Part shown: piece by piece, positions 30,722 to 37,216 of the stretch
Layout of the letters: the number at the start of each line of letters is the position of its first letter
Numbering within the stretch: position 1 is the stretch's first letter
From: CBDDRG01 sp051306415
Lineage (GTDB): Bacteria > Pseudomonadota > Gammaproteobacteria > Pseudomonadales > Porticoccaceae
Length of the DNA stretch: 37,216 nucleotides
Direction: 5' to 3'
Assembly: GCA_051306415.1 (NCBI GenBank)
Contig: JBPPNE010000232.1
Coordinates: 1 to 37,216 of the forward strand
Notes under the pieces: generated by a model
Database searches by the model: none
What the model was told of the DNA's origin: nothing
What the model saw: only the letters and a program-made list of their open reading frames with translations
Translations under genes and position numbers: made by a program

Positions 30722-32914
30722 CTAAACCGCCTCCAGCTTGGCGTACTGCATCACCAACCACTTGGTGCCATCGCGGCGAAAGTTGACCTGGATGCGCGCA
30801 TTCGCACCGTTGCCCTCGAAGGCGAGCACGGTGCCCTCGCCAAAGGTCTTGTGGGTCACCCGCTGACCGAGCGCGAGACCGGTATTGGCGCCGGTATCGC
30901 TAAACCGGATGGCGCTGGCAGTCGGGGAGCCCGCCGCTTTGGCGTAGCTGGTGGGGCGGCTGATCTGCGCCTTGACGCGCACCTCGTCGAGCAACTCGCC
31001 CGGGATGTCGCGCACGAAGCGGGACAGCGCGTTGAAGCTGTCGGAACCGTGCAGGCGGCGGCTTTCAGCAAAGGTCAAATACAGCTTGCGCATCGCACGG
31101 GTGATGCCGACATAGCACAGCCGGCGCTCCTCCTCCAGCCGACCCGGCTCCTCGGCGGACATTTTGTGCGGAAACAGGTTTTCCTCCATGCCGACCATGA
31201 ACACCAGCGGGAATTCGAGACCCTTGGCGGAGTGCAGTGTCATCAGTTGCACCGCGTCCTCGCTGCCATCGGCCTGATGTTCGCCCGCATCCAGCGCCGC
31301 CTGATCGAGAAACTGGGTCAGCGCGGGTTGCTCCGCGTCTTCGGCCGCAAACGCCCGGCAGGCGCTGACCAGCTCGTCGAGGTTCTCCAGTCGCGCCTGG
31401 CCGCGCTCGCCCTTTTCGCGGCCGTGGAAATCGCGCAGACCGCTGCGCTTCAGCACGTCTTCGGCCAATTCGTCGAGGGGCCGTTCGCGGGCGCCGACGG
31501 CGAGCGCTTCGATCAGGTCGAGGAAACCAAGCACGGCGCCGGCCGCCCGCGGCGGCAATTGCGGCGCCAGTTTTGCCGTCGCGCGCCACAGCGACGTGTT
31601 GTCGGCACGGGCGGCGTCGCGCAGCTCCTGCAGCGTCTTGTCACCGATGCCGCGGGTGGGGAGATTGATTACCCGCTCGAAGGCCGCGTCGTCGTCGCGA
31701 TTCACTAACAGGCGCAGATAAGCGGTGGCGTTGCGGATTTCCAGACGCTCGTAGAAGCGGTGGCCACCGTGGATATGATAGGGAATCTGCACGCGCAACA
31801 GCGCCTCCTCCAACACCCGCGACTGCGCATTGGAGCGGTACAGGATCGCGATGTCGCGGCGGGCATTGCCGGCGCGGGCCCAGTCATCGATGCGGTCGGC
31901 GACAAAGCGGGCCTCGTCCAGCTCGTTGAAGGCGGCGTACAACGAGATGCGCTCGCCGTCCTCGCCATCGGTCCACAACTGCTTGCCAAGGCGATCGGCG
32001 TTGCGCGCGATCACCGCGTTGGCAGCGGCAAGAATGGTCGCCGTCGAGCGGTAGTTCTGCTCCAAGCGCACCGTTTGCACCGGGGCGCCGGCGGTGGCGA
32101 AATCACGGCTGAAATGCTGGATATTCTCGATGCGCGCGCCGCGCCAGCCGTAGATTGACTGGTCGTCGTCGCCGACCGCGGTGACCCGAGCACTATCCCC
32201 CGTGAGCACCCGCAGCCAGGCGTACTGGATCGCGTTGGTGTCCTGGAACTCGTCCACCAGGATGTGGCGAAAGCGCGCCTGGTAATGGCGCAGGATCTCG
32301 GGTTTGTCGAGCCAGAGCTCATGGGCGCGCAGCAACAGTTCGCCGAAGTCGACCATGCCGCCGCGCGCGCAGGCGTCTTCGTAGCCGCGATAGATGCGCA
32401 ACATGGTCTTGCTCACCAGATCGGGGGTTTCCGCGATATGGCGCGCACGCAGACCTTCATCCTTCTGGGCGTTGATGAACCACTGCGCCTGCCGCGGCGG
32501 CCAGCGCTCGGCGTCGATATCGAGGCTGGCGCAGACGCGCTTGACCAGCCGCAGCTGATCGTCGGCGTCGAGAATCTGGAAATTTTCCCGCAGGCCGGCA
32601 TCGCGCCAGTGGGCCTTGAGCAGACGGTGGGCGAGGCCGTGGAACGTGCCCACCCACATGCCGCGCAACGAACCGCCGAGCAGGCTATCGAGACGCTCGC
32701 GCATCTCCCGCGCCGCCTTGTTGGTAAAAGTCACCGCGAGAATTTCGTACAGCGACAACCCCTCCGTACGCACCAACCAGGCAATGCGATGCACCAGCAC
32801 CCGGGTTTTGCCACTACCGGCGCCGGCGAGCACGAGCAGATGGCCACCGGCATTGCTGACGGCATCGCGCTGGGCGGGATTGAGGGGGGCGAGCAGGGGG
32901 CTGGAATCCATCAT
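30722..32914 (-). CDS. uvrD: DNA helicase II (UvrD/Rep family)
   Basis: A superfamily 1A 3'-5' helicase of about 730 residues used in nucleotide excision and mismatch repair. Motif I is GAGSGKT, motif II DEFQDTN, motif III GDDDQSIYGWRGA and motif VI VGITRAMRKLYL. The C-terminal UvrD-type domain ends VMQYAKLEAV. The longer open frame starts at 32998, but the E. coli-like N-terminus (MDSSPLLAPLNPAQRDAV) starts at one of two adjacent ATGs at 32914/32911. The extended UvrD-type C-terminus distinguishes it from Rep and PcrA. Confidence 0.94.
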   Translation of the reverse strand: MMDSSPLLAPLNPAQRDAVSNAGGHLLVLAGAGSGKTRVLVHRIAWLVRTEGLSLYEILAVTFTNKAAREMRERLDSLLGGSLRGMWVGTFHGLAHRLLKAHWRDAGLRENFQILDADDQLRLVKRVCASLDIDAERWPPRQAQWFINAQKDEGLRARHIAETPDLVSKTMLRIYRGYEDACARGGMVDFGELLLRAHELWLDKPEILRHYQARFRHILVDEFQDTNAIQYAWLRVLTGDSARVTAVGDDDQSIYGWRGARIENIQHFSRDFATAGAPVQTVRLEQNYRSTATILAAANAVIARNADRLGKQLWTDGEDGERISLYAAFNELDEARFVADRIDDWARAGNARRDIAILYRSNAQSRVLEEALLRVQIPYHIHGGHRFYERLEIRNATAYLRLLVNRDDDAAFERVINLPTRGIGDKTLQELRDAARADNTSLWRATAKLAPQLPPRAAGAVLGFLDLIEALAVGARERPLDELAEDVLKRSGLRDFHGREKGERGQARLENLDELVSACRAFAAEDAEQPALTQFLDQAALDAGEHQADGSEDAVQLMTLHSAKGLEFPLVFMVGMEENLFPHKMSAEEPGRLEEERRLCYVGITRAMRKLYLTFAESRRLHGSDSFNALSRFVRDIPGELLDEVRVKAQISRPTSYAKAAGSPTASAIRFSDTGANTGLALGQRVTHKTFGEGTVLAFEGNGANARIQVNFRRDGTKWLVMQYAKLEAV

Positions 32915-33010
32915 GGCGGGCATTCTAGCAGTCGCCACGCCGCTCGACTGCGCAACTTGCCACGGCAATCTCGAAATCGGAATCAGGCGCGACGACAAAA
33001 TACCGGCGTC

Positions 33011-33027
33011 TTGTAAATTATTTACAA
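33011..33027. promoter_or_regulatory. HexR operator candidate upstream of hexR
   Basis: TTGTAAATTATTTACAA is a perfect 17-base palindrome about its central T. It matches the TTGT-N-ACAA / TGTAATTAAATTACA style of gammaproteobacterial HexR sites. It lies 60 bases upstream of the hexR start and therefore suggests autoregulation. Confidence 0.65.
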
Positions 33028-33087
33028 TCCACGGCGCAACCGGAACATCGCCCTCGACGGCGTAGCACCTATGACAGGAGAAAGCCC

Positions 33088-33966
33088 TTGAAACCGGCCC
33101 AATTGACCCAGGCGATCAGCGACACGCTGCCCGCCCTGCGCAAGTCCGAGCGCAAGGTAGCCGAGCTGGTGCTCGCCCGTCCGACCGATGTCATCGGCAT
33201 GCGCATTGTCGATCTCGCCCAGTTGGCGGGGGTGAGCGAACCCACGGTGGTGCGCTTCTGCCGCGCCATCGGCTGCCAGGGCTTTCAGCATTTCAAGCTC
33301 GCGATGGCGCAGCAACTGGCCGCCAGCCCGAGTTTCGGCCAGATCGCGGTAACCGACACCGATTCCGTCGCGCAATACACCTTCAAGGTGTTCGATTCCA
33401 CCGTGGACACCCTGCTCAAGGTACGCGACGAGCTGGATCTGGATATGCTCGATCGCGCGGTGCGTGCGCTGTGTGCGGCTAAACGGGTGGAATTTTACGG
33501 GTTTGGCGCTTCCGCCGCGGTCGCCTTCGATGCCCAGCACAAGTTCTTCCGCCTCCAGTTGGCGACCGCCGCCTACGCCGATCCCCACCTGCAAAACATG
33601 TCCGCCACGTCGCTGAATCCCGGCGACGTGGTGGTGGCAATCTCCCAGTCGGGGCGCACCCGTGCCCTGCTCGACTCCATCGAACGGGTCAAGCGCCGGG
33701 GCGCGATCGCCATTGCGCTGGCGCCGAGCGCCACGCCGGTGGCTGTGGCGGCGACTATCCCTATCTGCATTGACGTCAAGGAGGACATCCAGATCTACAC
33801 GCCGCTGTCGTCGCGCATCGCCCATCTCACCGTCATCGATGTGCTCGCCATCGGCGTCGCCCAACACAAGGGGCCGCGCCTTCAACAGCATCTGTTGCAG
33901 CTGCAAGAGGGACTGAATGCGCTGCGAATGCCCGATGACAAGCCGACGGTTGATTCGACGAGGTGA
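33088..33966 (+). CDS. hexR: HexR-type RpiR-family transcriptional regulator
   Basis: A 292-residue regulator with an N-terminal RpiR helix-turn-helix (about 1-77; SERKVAELVLARPTDVIGMRIVDLAQLAGVSEPTVVRFCRAIG in part) and a C-terminal SIS sugar-phosphate-binding domain (about 125-265; YGFGASAAVAFDAQHKFFRL, VVAISQSGRTRALLDSI). HexR represses central carbon genes and is released by KDPG. The TTG start follows AGGAG at the right spacing. No Entner-Doudoroff genes lie within the window, so targets must be elsewhere. It is divergent from uvrD. Confidence 0.88.
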   Translation: MKPAQLTQAISDTLPALRKSERKVAELVLARPTDVIGMRIVDLAQLAGVSEPTVVRFCRAIGCQGFQHFKLAMAQQLAASPSFGQIAVTDTDSVAQYTFKVFDSTVDTLLKVRDELDLDMLDRAVRALCAAKRVEFYGFGASAAVAFDAQHKFFRLQLATAAYADPHLQNMSATSLNPGDVVVAISQSGRTRALLDSIERVKRRGAIAIALAPSATPVAVAATIPICIDVKEDIQIYTPLSSRIAHLTVIDVLAIGVAQHKGPRLQQHLLQLQEGLNALRMPDDKPTVDSTR

Positions 33967-34005
33967 CGACGGGAGGTTTGAGAAGTCGGCCAGAGGGCCT
34001 GTTGC

Positions 34006-34851
34006 TTAGCCGGCCGCCAGCTCGGCGCGCATGGCGCTGATCACCGGCGCCGTCGCCGGGCGCACGCCGCGCCACAGGAAAAACGCTTCCGCCGCCTGCT
34101 CGACGAGCATGCCCAAACCATCGGCTACCCGTCCCGCACGGTGACTGCTCGCCCAAGCCATAAACACTGTGGGCTCACGGCCGTACATCATGTCGTAGGC
34201 CGCGCCGCCTGGGGTCAGCAGGTGGTCCGGCAGTGGCGGCAACTCGCCGGTGAGGCTCGCGCTGGTGGCGTTGATGACGATATCGAACAGCTCTGCGGCC
34301 GCCAGTTCAGCAAACTCCAACGCATCGACCAGGCCATCGGCGGCGAACTCAGCAACCAGTGCTTTGGCCTTGGCGACAGTGCGGTTGGCGATAACCAACG
34401 CCGCCGGCCGCTCCGCCAGCAATGGCTCCAACACGCCGCGCGCCGCGCCACCGGCGCCGAGCAGCAGCAGACGCTGCCCGGCAATGGGCCAGCCCAGGTT
34501 GTCGCGGATATCGCGCAGCAGGCCGCCGCCATCGGTATTGTCGCCGAGCAGCACTCGGGCGCCAGCTTCGCCGACTTGCAGAGCGAGGGTATTGACCGCA
34601 CCGGCACGGCGGGCACGGTCGGTCAGAACGTCGGCGAAGGCAAAGGCGTCCTGTTTGAAAGGCACGGTGACGTTGAGGCCTTTGCCGCCACTGGCGAAAA
34701 AAGCCGCGGCGGACGCCGCAAAGCCATCAATGGGCACCCACTGGCGCCCGTAGGTGATGGCCTCGCCCGTTTGAGCGGCGAAAGCAGCATGAATCCGCGG
34801 CGAGCGGCTGTGGTCAGCGGGGTTGCCAAACACCGCGTAGCGGTCAGTCAT
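34006..34851 (-). CDS. aroE: Shikimate 5-dehydrogenase
   Basis: A 281-residue NADPH-dependent enzyme that reduces 3-dehydroshikimate to shikimate for aromatic amino acid synthesis. Substrate-domain residues are visible in FGNPADHSRSPRIHAAF and LNVTVPFKQDAF (catalytic Lys), then NTDGGGLLRD with the partner Asp. The NADP motif is LLGAGGAARGVLEPL, followed by IANRTVAKA. It lies 35 bases after hemF in the same direction. That gap contains a 14-base copy of the MITE terminal repeat and no obvious ribosome site. Confidence 0.95.
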   Translation of the reverse strand: MTDRYAVFGNPADHSRSPRIHAAFAAQTGEAITYGRQWVPIDGFAASAAAFFASGGKGLNVTVPFKQDAFAFADVLTDRARRAGAVNTLALQVGEAGARVLLGDNTDGGGLLRDIRDNLGWPIAGQRLLLLGAGGAARGVLEPLLAERPAALVIANRTVAKAKALVAEFAADGLVDALEFAELAAAELFDIVINATSASLTGELPPLPDHLLTPGGAAYDMMYGREPTVFMAWASSHRAGRVADGLGMLVEQAAEAFFLWRGVRPATAPVISAMRAELAAG

Positions 34852-34855
34852 GGGC

Positions 34856-34869
34856 TAGGAGCCTGTCGG
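34856..34869. repeat. Solo copy of the MITE terminal repeat between hemF and aroE
   Basis: taggagcctgtcgg is identical to the first 14 bases of the MITE-like element at 5578. No second end is found nearby. It may be a relic of an excised or rearranged copy, or part of a dispersed repeat family. It lies five bases before the aroE ATG, where a ribosome site would be expected. Confidence 0.6.
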
Positions 34870-34886
34870 GGTTAGTGGCGCGCTGG

Positions 34887-35807
34887 CTATTCTAGCCAGT
34901 CCCGCGGCCGCAGGTAGACTGCGCTCAGCTCTGCCTCCGGGCTACCCGGTGCCGGGTGCCAATCGTAATCCCAGCGCACCAGCGGCGGCAGCGACATCAG
35001 AATGGATTCGGCGCGCCCGCCGGTCTGCAAGCCGAACAGGGTGCCGCGGTCGTAGACCAGATTGAACTCCACATAACGCCCGCGCCGGTAGAGCTGGAAC
35101 TGTCGCTCGCGTTCGCCATAGGAGAGCTTCTTGCGTCGCTCCACGATCAGCCGGTAGGCGCTGACGTAGCTATCGCCGACCGCGCGCAGGAAGGCAAAGC
35201 TGCGGTCAAAACCGAGTTCGCTGAAGTCGTCGAAAAAGAGCCCGCCAACGCCCCGGGGTTCGTCGCGGTGGCGGATAAAAAAATATTGGTCGCACCAGGC
35301 CTTGAAGCGGGGATACAGCGTCTCGCCAAAGGGTTCGCAGGCGTCTCGGGCGACCCGGTGCCAGTCGCGGCAATCGTCCTCGTTGCCGTAATAGGGCGTC
35401 AGATCATAGCCGCCACCGAACCACCATACCGGCGCTTCGCCCGGCTTCTCGGCGACGAAGAAGCGCACATTGGCGTGGGAGGTCGGCACATAAGGGTTGC
35501 ACGGATGCATGACCAAGGACACCCCCATCGCCTCGAAGGAGCGCCCGGCAAGTTCCGGACGGGCGGCGGTGGCCGCCGGCGGCAGTCCCGTGCCGTGGAC
35601 ATGGGAGAAATTGACGCCGCCCTTTTCAAACACCGCGCCGTCGGCGATGACTCGCGAACGGCCACCACCGCCGCCCTCGCGAGCCCAGCAATCTTCGCGA
35701 AAACGCCCGCTGCCGTCTTCACGTTCCAACTCAACGCAGATGCGATCCTGCAATTCTCGCAAGTAGTTTTTTACCGCGACTCTATCGATGGTATCGCTCA
35801 TAGCCAT
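34887..35807 (-). CDS. hemF: Oxygen-dependent coproporphyrinogen III oxidase
   Basis: A 306-residue cytosolic enzyme that decarboxylates coproporphyrinogen III to protoporphyrinogen IX in haem synthesis, using O2. Conserved segments are FSHVHGTGLPPAAT, VSLVMHPCNPYVPTSHANVRFF, WWFGGGYDLTPYYG, KAWCDQYFFIRHRDEPRGVGGLFFDD in part and the C-terminal YDRGTLFGLQTGGRAESILMSLP in part. The aerobic isoform fits with the oxidase and P450 genes in the window. Sits 18 bases after tsaC. Confidence 0.97.
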   Translation of the reverse strand: MAMSDTIDRVAVKNYLRELQDRICVELEREDGSGRFREDCWAREGGGGGRSRVIADGAVFEKGGVNFSHVHGTGLPPAATAARPELAGRSFEAMGVSLVMHPCNPYVPTSHANVRFFVAEKPGEAPVWWFGGGYDLTPYYGNEDDCRDWHRVARDACEPFGETLYPRFKAWCDQYFFIRHRDEPRGVGGLFFDDFSELGFDRSFAFLRAVGDSYVSAYRLIVERRKKLSYGERERQFQLYRRGRYVEFNLVYDRGTLFGLQTGGRAESILMSLPPLVRWDYDWHPAPGSPEAELSAVYLRPRDWLE

Positions 35808-35825
35808 TGATCCACTGCCGCCAAT

Positions 35826-36395
35826 TTAGCCCGCACGCACGATGCCGCCGCTGCGCAAATCGCGAATTTCACTCGGCCGAATCGCGCCGCCCACTCGCCC
35901 TGGTGCGTAAGCATCGACATCTTTGCCAAAGTACGCCTTGACTTTCGTCAGGGAAGTTGCCGCCGGCAAGCCCTGCGGATTTGCCGAAGTGGACACCAGA
36001 GCGCCCGCAAAGGCCCGGCACAAACCGGCGGCAACCGGGTGTGCGGTTACCCGCAAAGCGAGGCTATCGCGGCCGCCAGTGATCCACTCGGGGACAGCAC
36101 CATTGGCGGGCACAAGCCAGGTTACCGGTCCCGGCCAGGTAGCTGCCAACATCTCCCGCTGGGAGCTGGAAAGCCCGGCGAGGTAGGGTTCGACGGCGGC
36201 GATATCGGCGGCGATCAGGATCAAGCCCTTGTCCACTGAACGGCCCTTGAGGGCCAGTATCCGTGCCACCGCAGCCTGATTCCAGGGATCACAACCGAGC
36301 CCCCAGACTGCCTCGGTCGGGTAGGCGACCACCCCGCCCTGGCGGATGAGCCAGGCGGTGCGGCGGATGCGCGGATTGCGCGACCAGGCCAACAT
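35826..36395 (-). CDS. tsaC: Threonylcarbamoyl-AMP synthase (YrdC/TsaC type)
   Basis: A 189-residue enzyme for the first step of tRNA t6A37 modification, forming threonylcarbamoyl-AMP from Thr, bicarbonate and ATP. YrdC-fold landmarks are GGVVAYPTEAVWGLGCDPWN, LKGRSVDKGLILI (nucleotide-binding Lys/Arg), WPGPVTWLVPA, SLALRV and VSTSANPQG. The length corresponds to short TsaC without the Sua5 domain. The ATG at 36395 shares its A with the purE TGA; an in-frame TTG one codon upstream is possible. Confidence 0.93.
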   Translation of the reverse strand: MLAWSRNPRIRRTAWLIRQGGVVAYPTEAVWGLGCDPWNQAAVARILALKGRSVDKGLILIAADIAAVEPYLAGLSSSQREMLAATWPGPVTWLVPANGAVPEWITGGRDSLALRVTAHPVAAGLCRAFAGALVSTSANPQGLPAATSLTKVKAYFGKDVDAYAPGRVGGAIRPSEIRDLRSGGIVRAG

Positions 36396-36898
36396 CAACC
36401 CTTCAGGCGGGCCTGCAGGGCGGCGTCTTTGACGAGGACTGCCTCCGCGCCCGCGGCTCTCTCGTCCACCAAGCGTTGCGCCAGCGCGGGATCCGCCACC
36501 GCCAGAATCTGGGCGGCCAGATAGGCGGCGGTTTTCGCACCGGCCCTGCCGATGGCGACCGTCGCCACCGGTATCCCGGCGGGCATCTGCACCGTTGATA
36601 GCAGGGCGTCAAGACCATCGAGGGTGGCGTCGATGGGCACACCGATCACCGGTCGCAGCGTGTTGGCCGCTATCGCTCCCGCCAAATGCGCCGCCATCCC
36701 GGCCGCGCAGATGAACGCCTGGCAACCGCGCTGGTCGGCGTCCTTGACATAAATGTGGGTGGCTTGCGGAGTTCGGTGCGCGGAGAGAATCCGGGCCTCG
36801 TAGCGGATGCCAAAGCGGTCGAGTATCTCGAAGCTCGCCTCCATCACCGCGAGATCGGAGTCAGAGCCCATCAGGATGGCAACGAATGACTGGCCCAT
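36395..36898 (-). CDS. purE: N5-carboxyaminoimidazole ribonucleotide mutase (PurE)
   Basis: A 167-residue class I PurE that converts N5-CAIR to CAIR in purine synthesis. The signature segments are AILMGSDSDLAVM (phosphate binding), ILSAHRTPQATHIY (catalytic His) and FICAAGMAAHLAGAIAA. The open frame extends 94 codons upstream, but that part runs through the IS element, and the ATG at 36898 gives the family N-terminus. No purK follows; the downstream gene is tsaC, overlapping by one base. An IS5-type end lies about 70 bases upstream of the start and may separate the gene from its original promoter. Confidence 0.96.
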   Translation of the reverse strand: MGQSFVAILMGSDSDLAVMEASFEILDRFGIRYEARILSAHRTPQATHIYVKDADQRGCQAFICAAGMAAHLAGAIAANTLRPVIGVPIDATLDGLDALLSTVQMPAGIPVATVAIGRAGAKTAAYLAAQILAVADPALAQRLVDERAAGAEAVLVKDAALQARLKG

Positions 36899-36967
36899 GG
36901 TTTTAGCCTCGACGTGGAAAACCGGGGAGGCTACCGCAAGGCGTGGCCAGGAACAACCATCACCTAA

Positions 36968-37216
36968 GGAACCTCTGAACAAATCGGCGTTGGTGTACGA
37001 TTTCCTGACCGAGATTGGCGGGTCCAGTGGGATGAAGCAGGCGACGTTTGACGGGCTGGCGTTTGCGGCCAAGAAGAAGCAGGCACGGCGCGAGAAGTTC
37101 CTCGCCCAGATGGACGCCGTGGCGCCCGGCCCAAGCCGCTGGGCGCGCTGCGGCGTATCTACTTCATGCAGCCGTGGCACTTCGGCCTGACGCTCGACGT
37201 CGGAGCCGACGTCGAC
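36968..37216 (+). mobile_element. IS5-family element, left end with degraded transposase start (runs off window)
   Basis: A terminal sequence GGAACCTCTGAACAAAT begins at 36968, preceded by CTAA (36964-36967), the YTAR-type target favoured by IS5-group elements. An ATG at 37032 opens MKQATFDGLAFAAKKKQARREKF, a typical IS5 transposase N-terminus. After about 31 codons the homology shifts to another frame (RIYFMQPWHFGLTL, like the RIYFMQQW segment of IS5), with the intervening part missing. This indicates a frameshift plus deletion, so the gene looks inactive. The last 20 or so bases form a palindrome (cgacgtcgg/ccgacgtcg) not expected in IS5. Confidence 0.65.

Noticed and set aside
34883..34899. 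Inverted repeat ctggcta-ttc-tagccag over the hemF stop codon as a terminator
   Set aside because: The stem is seven bases with no T-tract, and aroE follows in the same direction after 35 bases, so termination here is not well supported.

Overview
The window looks like chromosomal DNA of a GC-rich gammaproteobacterium of the Pseudomonadales type in the broad sense. The evidence is gene content and order. The block coxB-coxA-ctaG-ctaE, then surf1, an assembly protein, ctaA, ctaB and sco, has the arrangement known from Pseudomonas. The znuA | zur-znuC-znuB layout, the aroE-hemF-tsaC group, HexR, the FabY-type ketoacyl synthase, YheV and the paired PA2779/PA2778-type genes point the same way. Both edges of the window are insertion-sequence ends: an ISL3-family transposase C-terminus on the left and a degraded IS5-type element on the right.

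Layout. 1-220: IS end. 238-2952 (-): polA. 3159-5568 (+): a Fur-box-preceded feoA-feoB operon plus a small Cys-motif membrane protein. 5578-5744: a folded, TA-flanked MITE-like element lying exactly between two convergent stop codons. 5742-8820: zinc uptake, znuA (-) divergent from zur-znuC-znuB (+), with two Zur-box candidates between them. 9119-9790 (-): a YceI-family periplasmic protein, with the decayed end of a cytochrome c gene directly upstream. 10599-13523 (+): a complete CYP153-like alkane/fatty-acid hydroxylase system (P450, ferredoxin reductase, [2Fe-2S] ferredoxin). 13609-22302 (mostly -): the full caa3/aa3-type cytochrome c oxidase locus with haem A synthesis and copper delivery genes.

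22689-24857 (-): yheV and fabY. 24984-29454 (+): a GlxA-type AraC regulator, a patatin-like phospholipase, the PA2779/PA2778 pair (small membrane protein plus lipoprotein C39-like peptidase with TPRs) and an aquaporin Z gene that has AGG where its start codon should be. 29529-32914 (-): an orphan TRAP solute-binding lipoprotein and uvrD. 33088-33966 (+): hexR with its own operator. 34006-36898 (-): purE-tsaC-hemF-aroE.

How the genes fit together. Much of the window concerns metal and haem supply for oxidative enzymes: Fe(II) uptake, zinc uptake, haem synthesis (hemF, ctaA, ctaB), copper insertion (sco, ctaG), the oxidase and a haem-thiolate hydroxylase. The most notable non-coding signal is an identical 17-base palindrome upstream of both the P450 operon and the oxidase operon. 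It closely matches the published RegR/RegA/PrrA-type redox response-regulator site, which suggests shared redox control. No CRISPR array, rRNA or tRNA gene was recognised. All family names come from reading the sequence; no database search was run.
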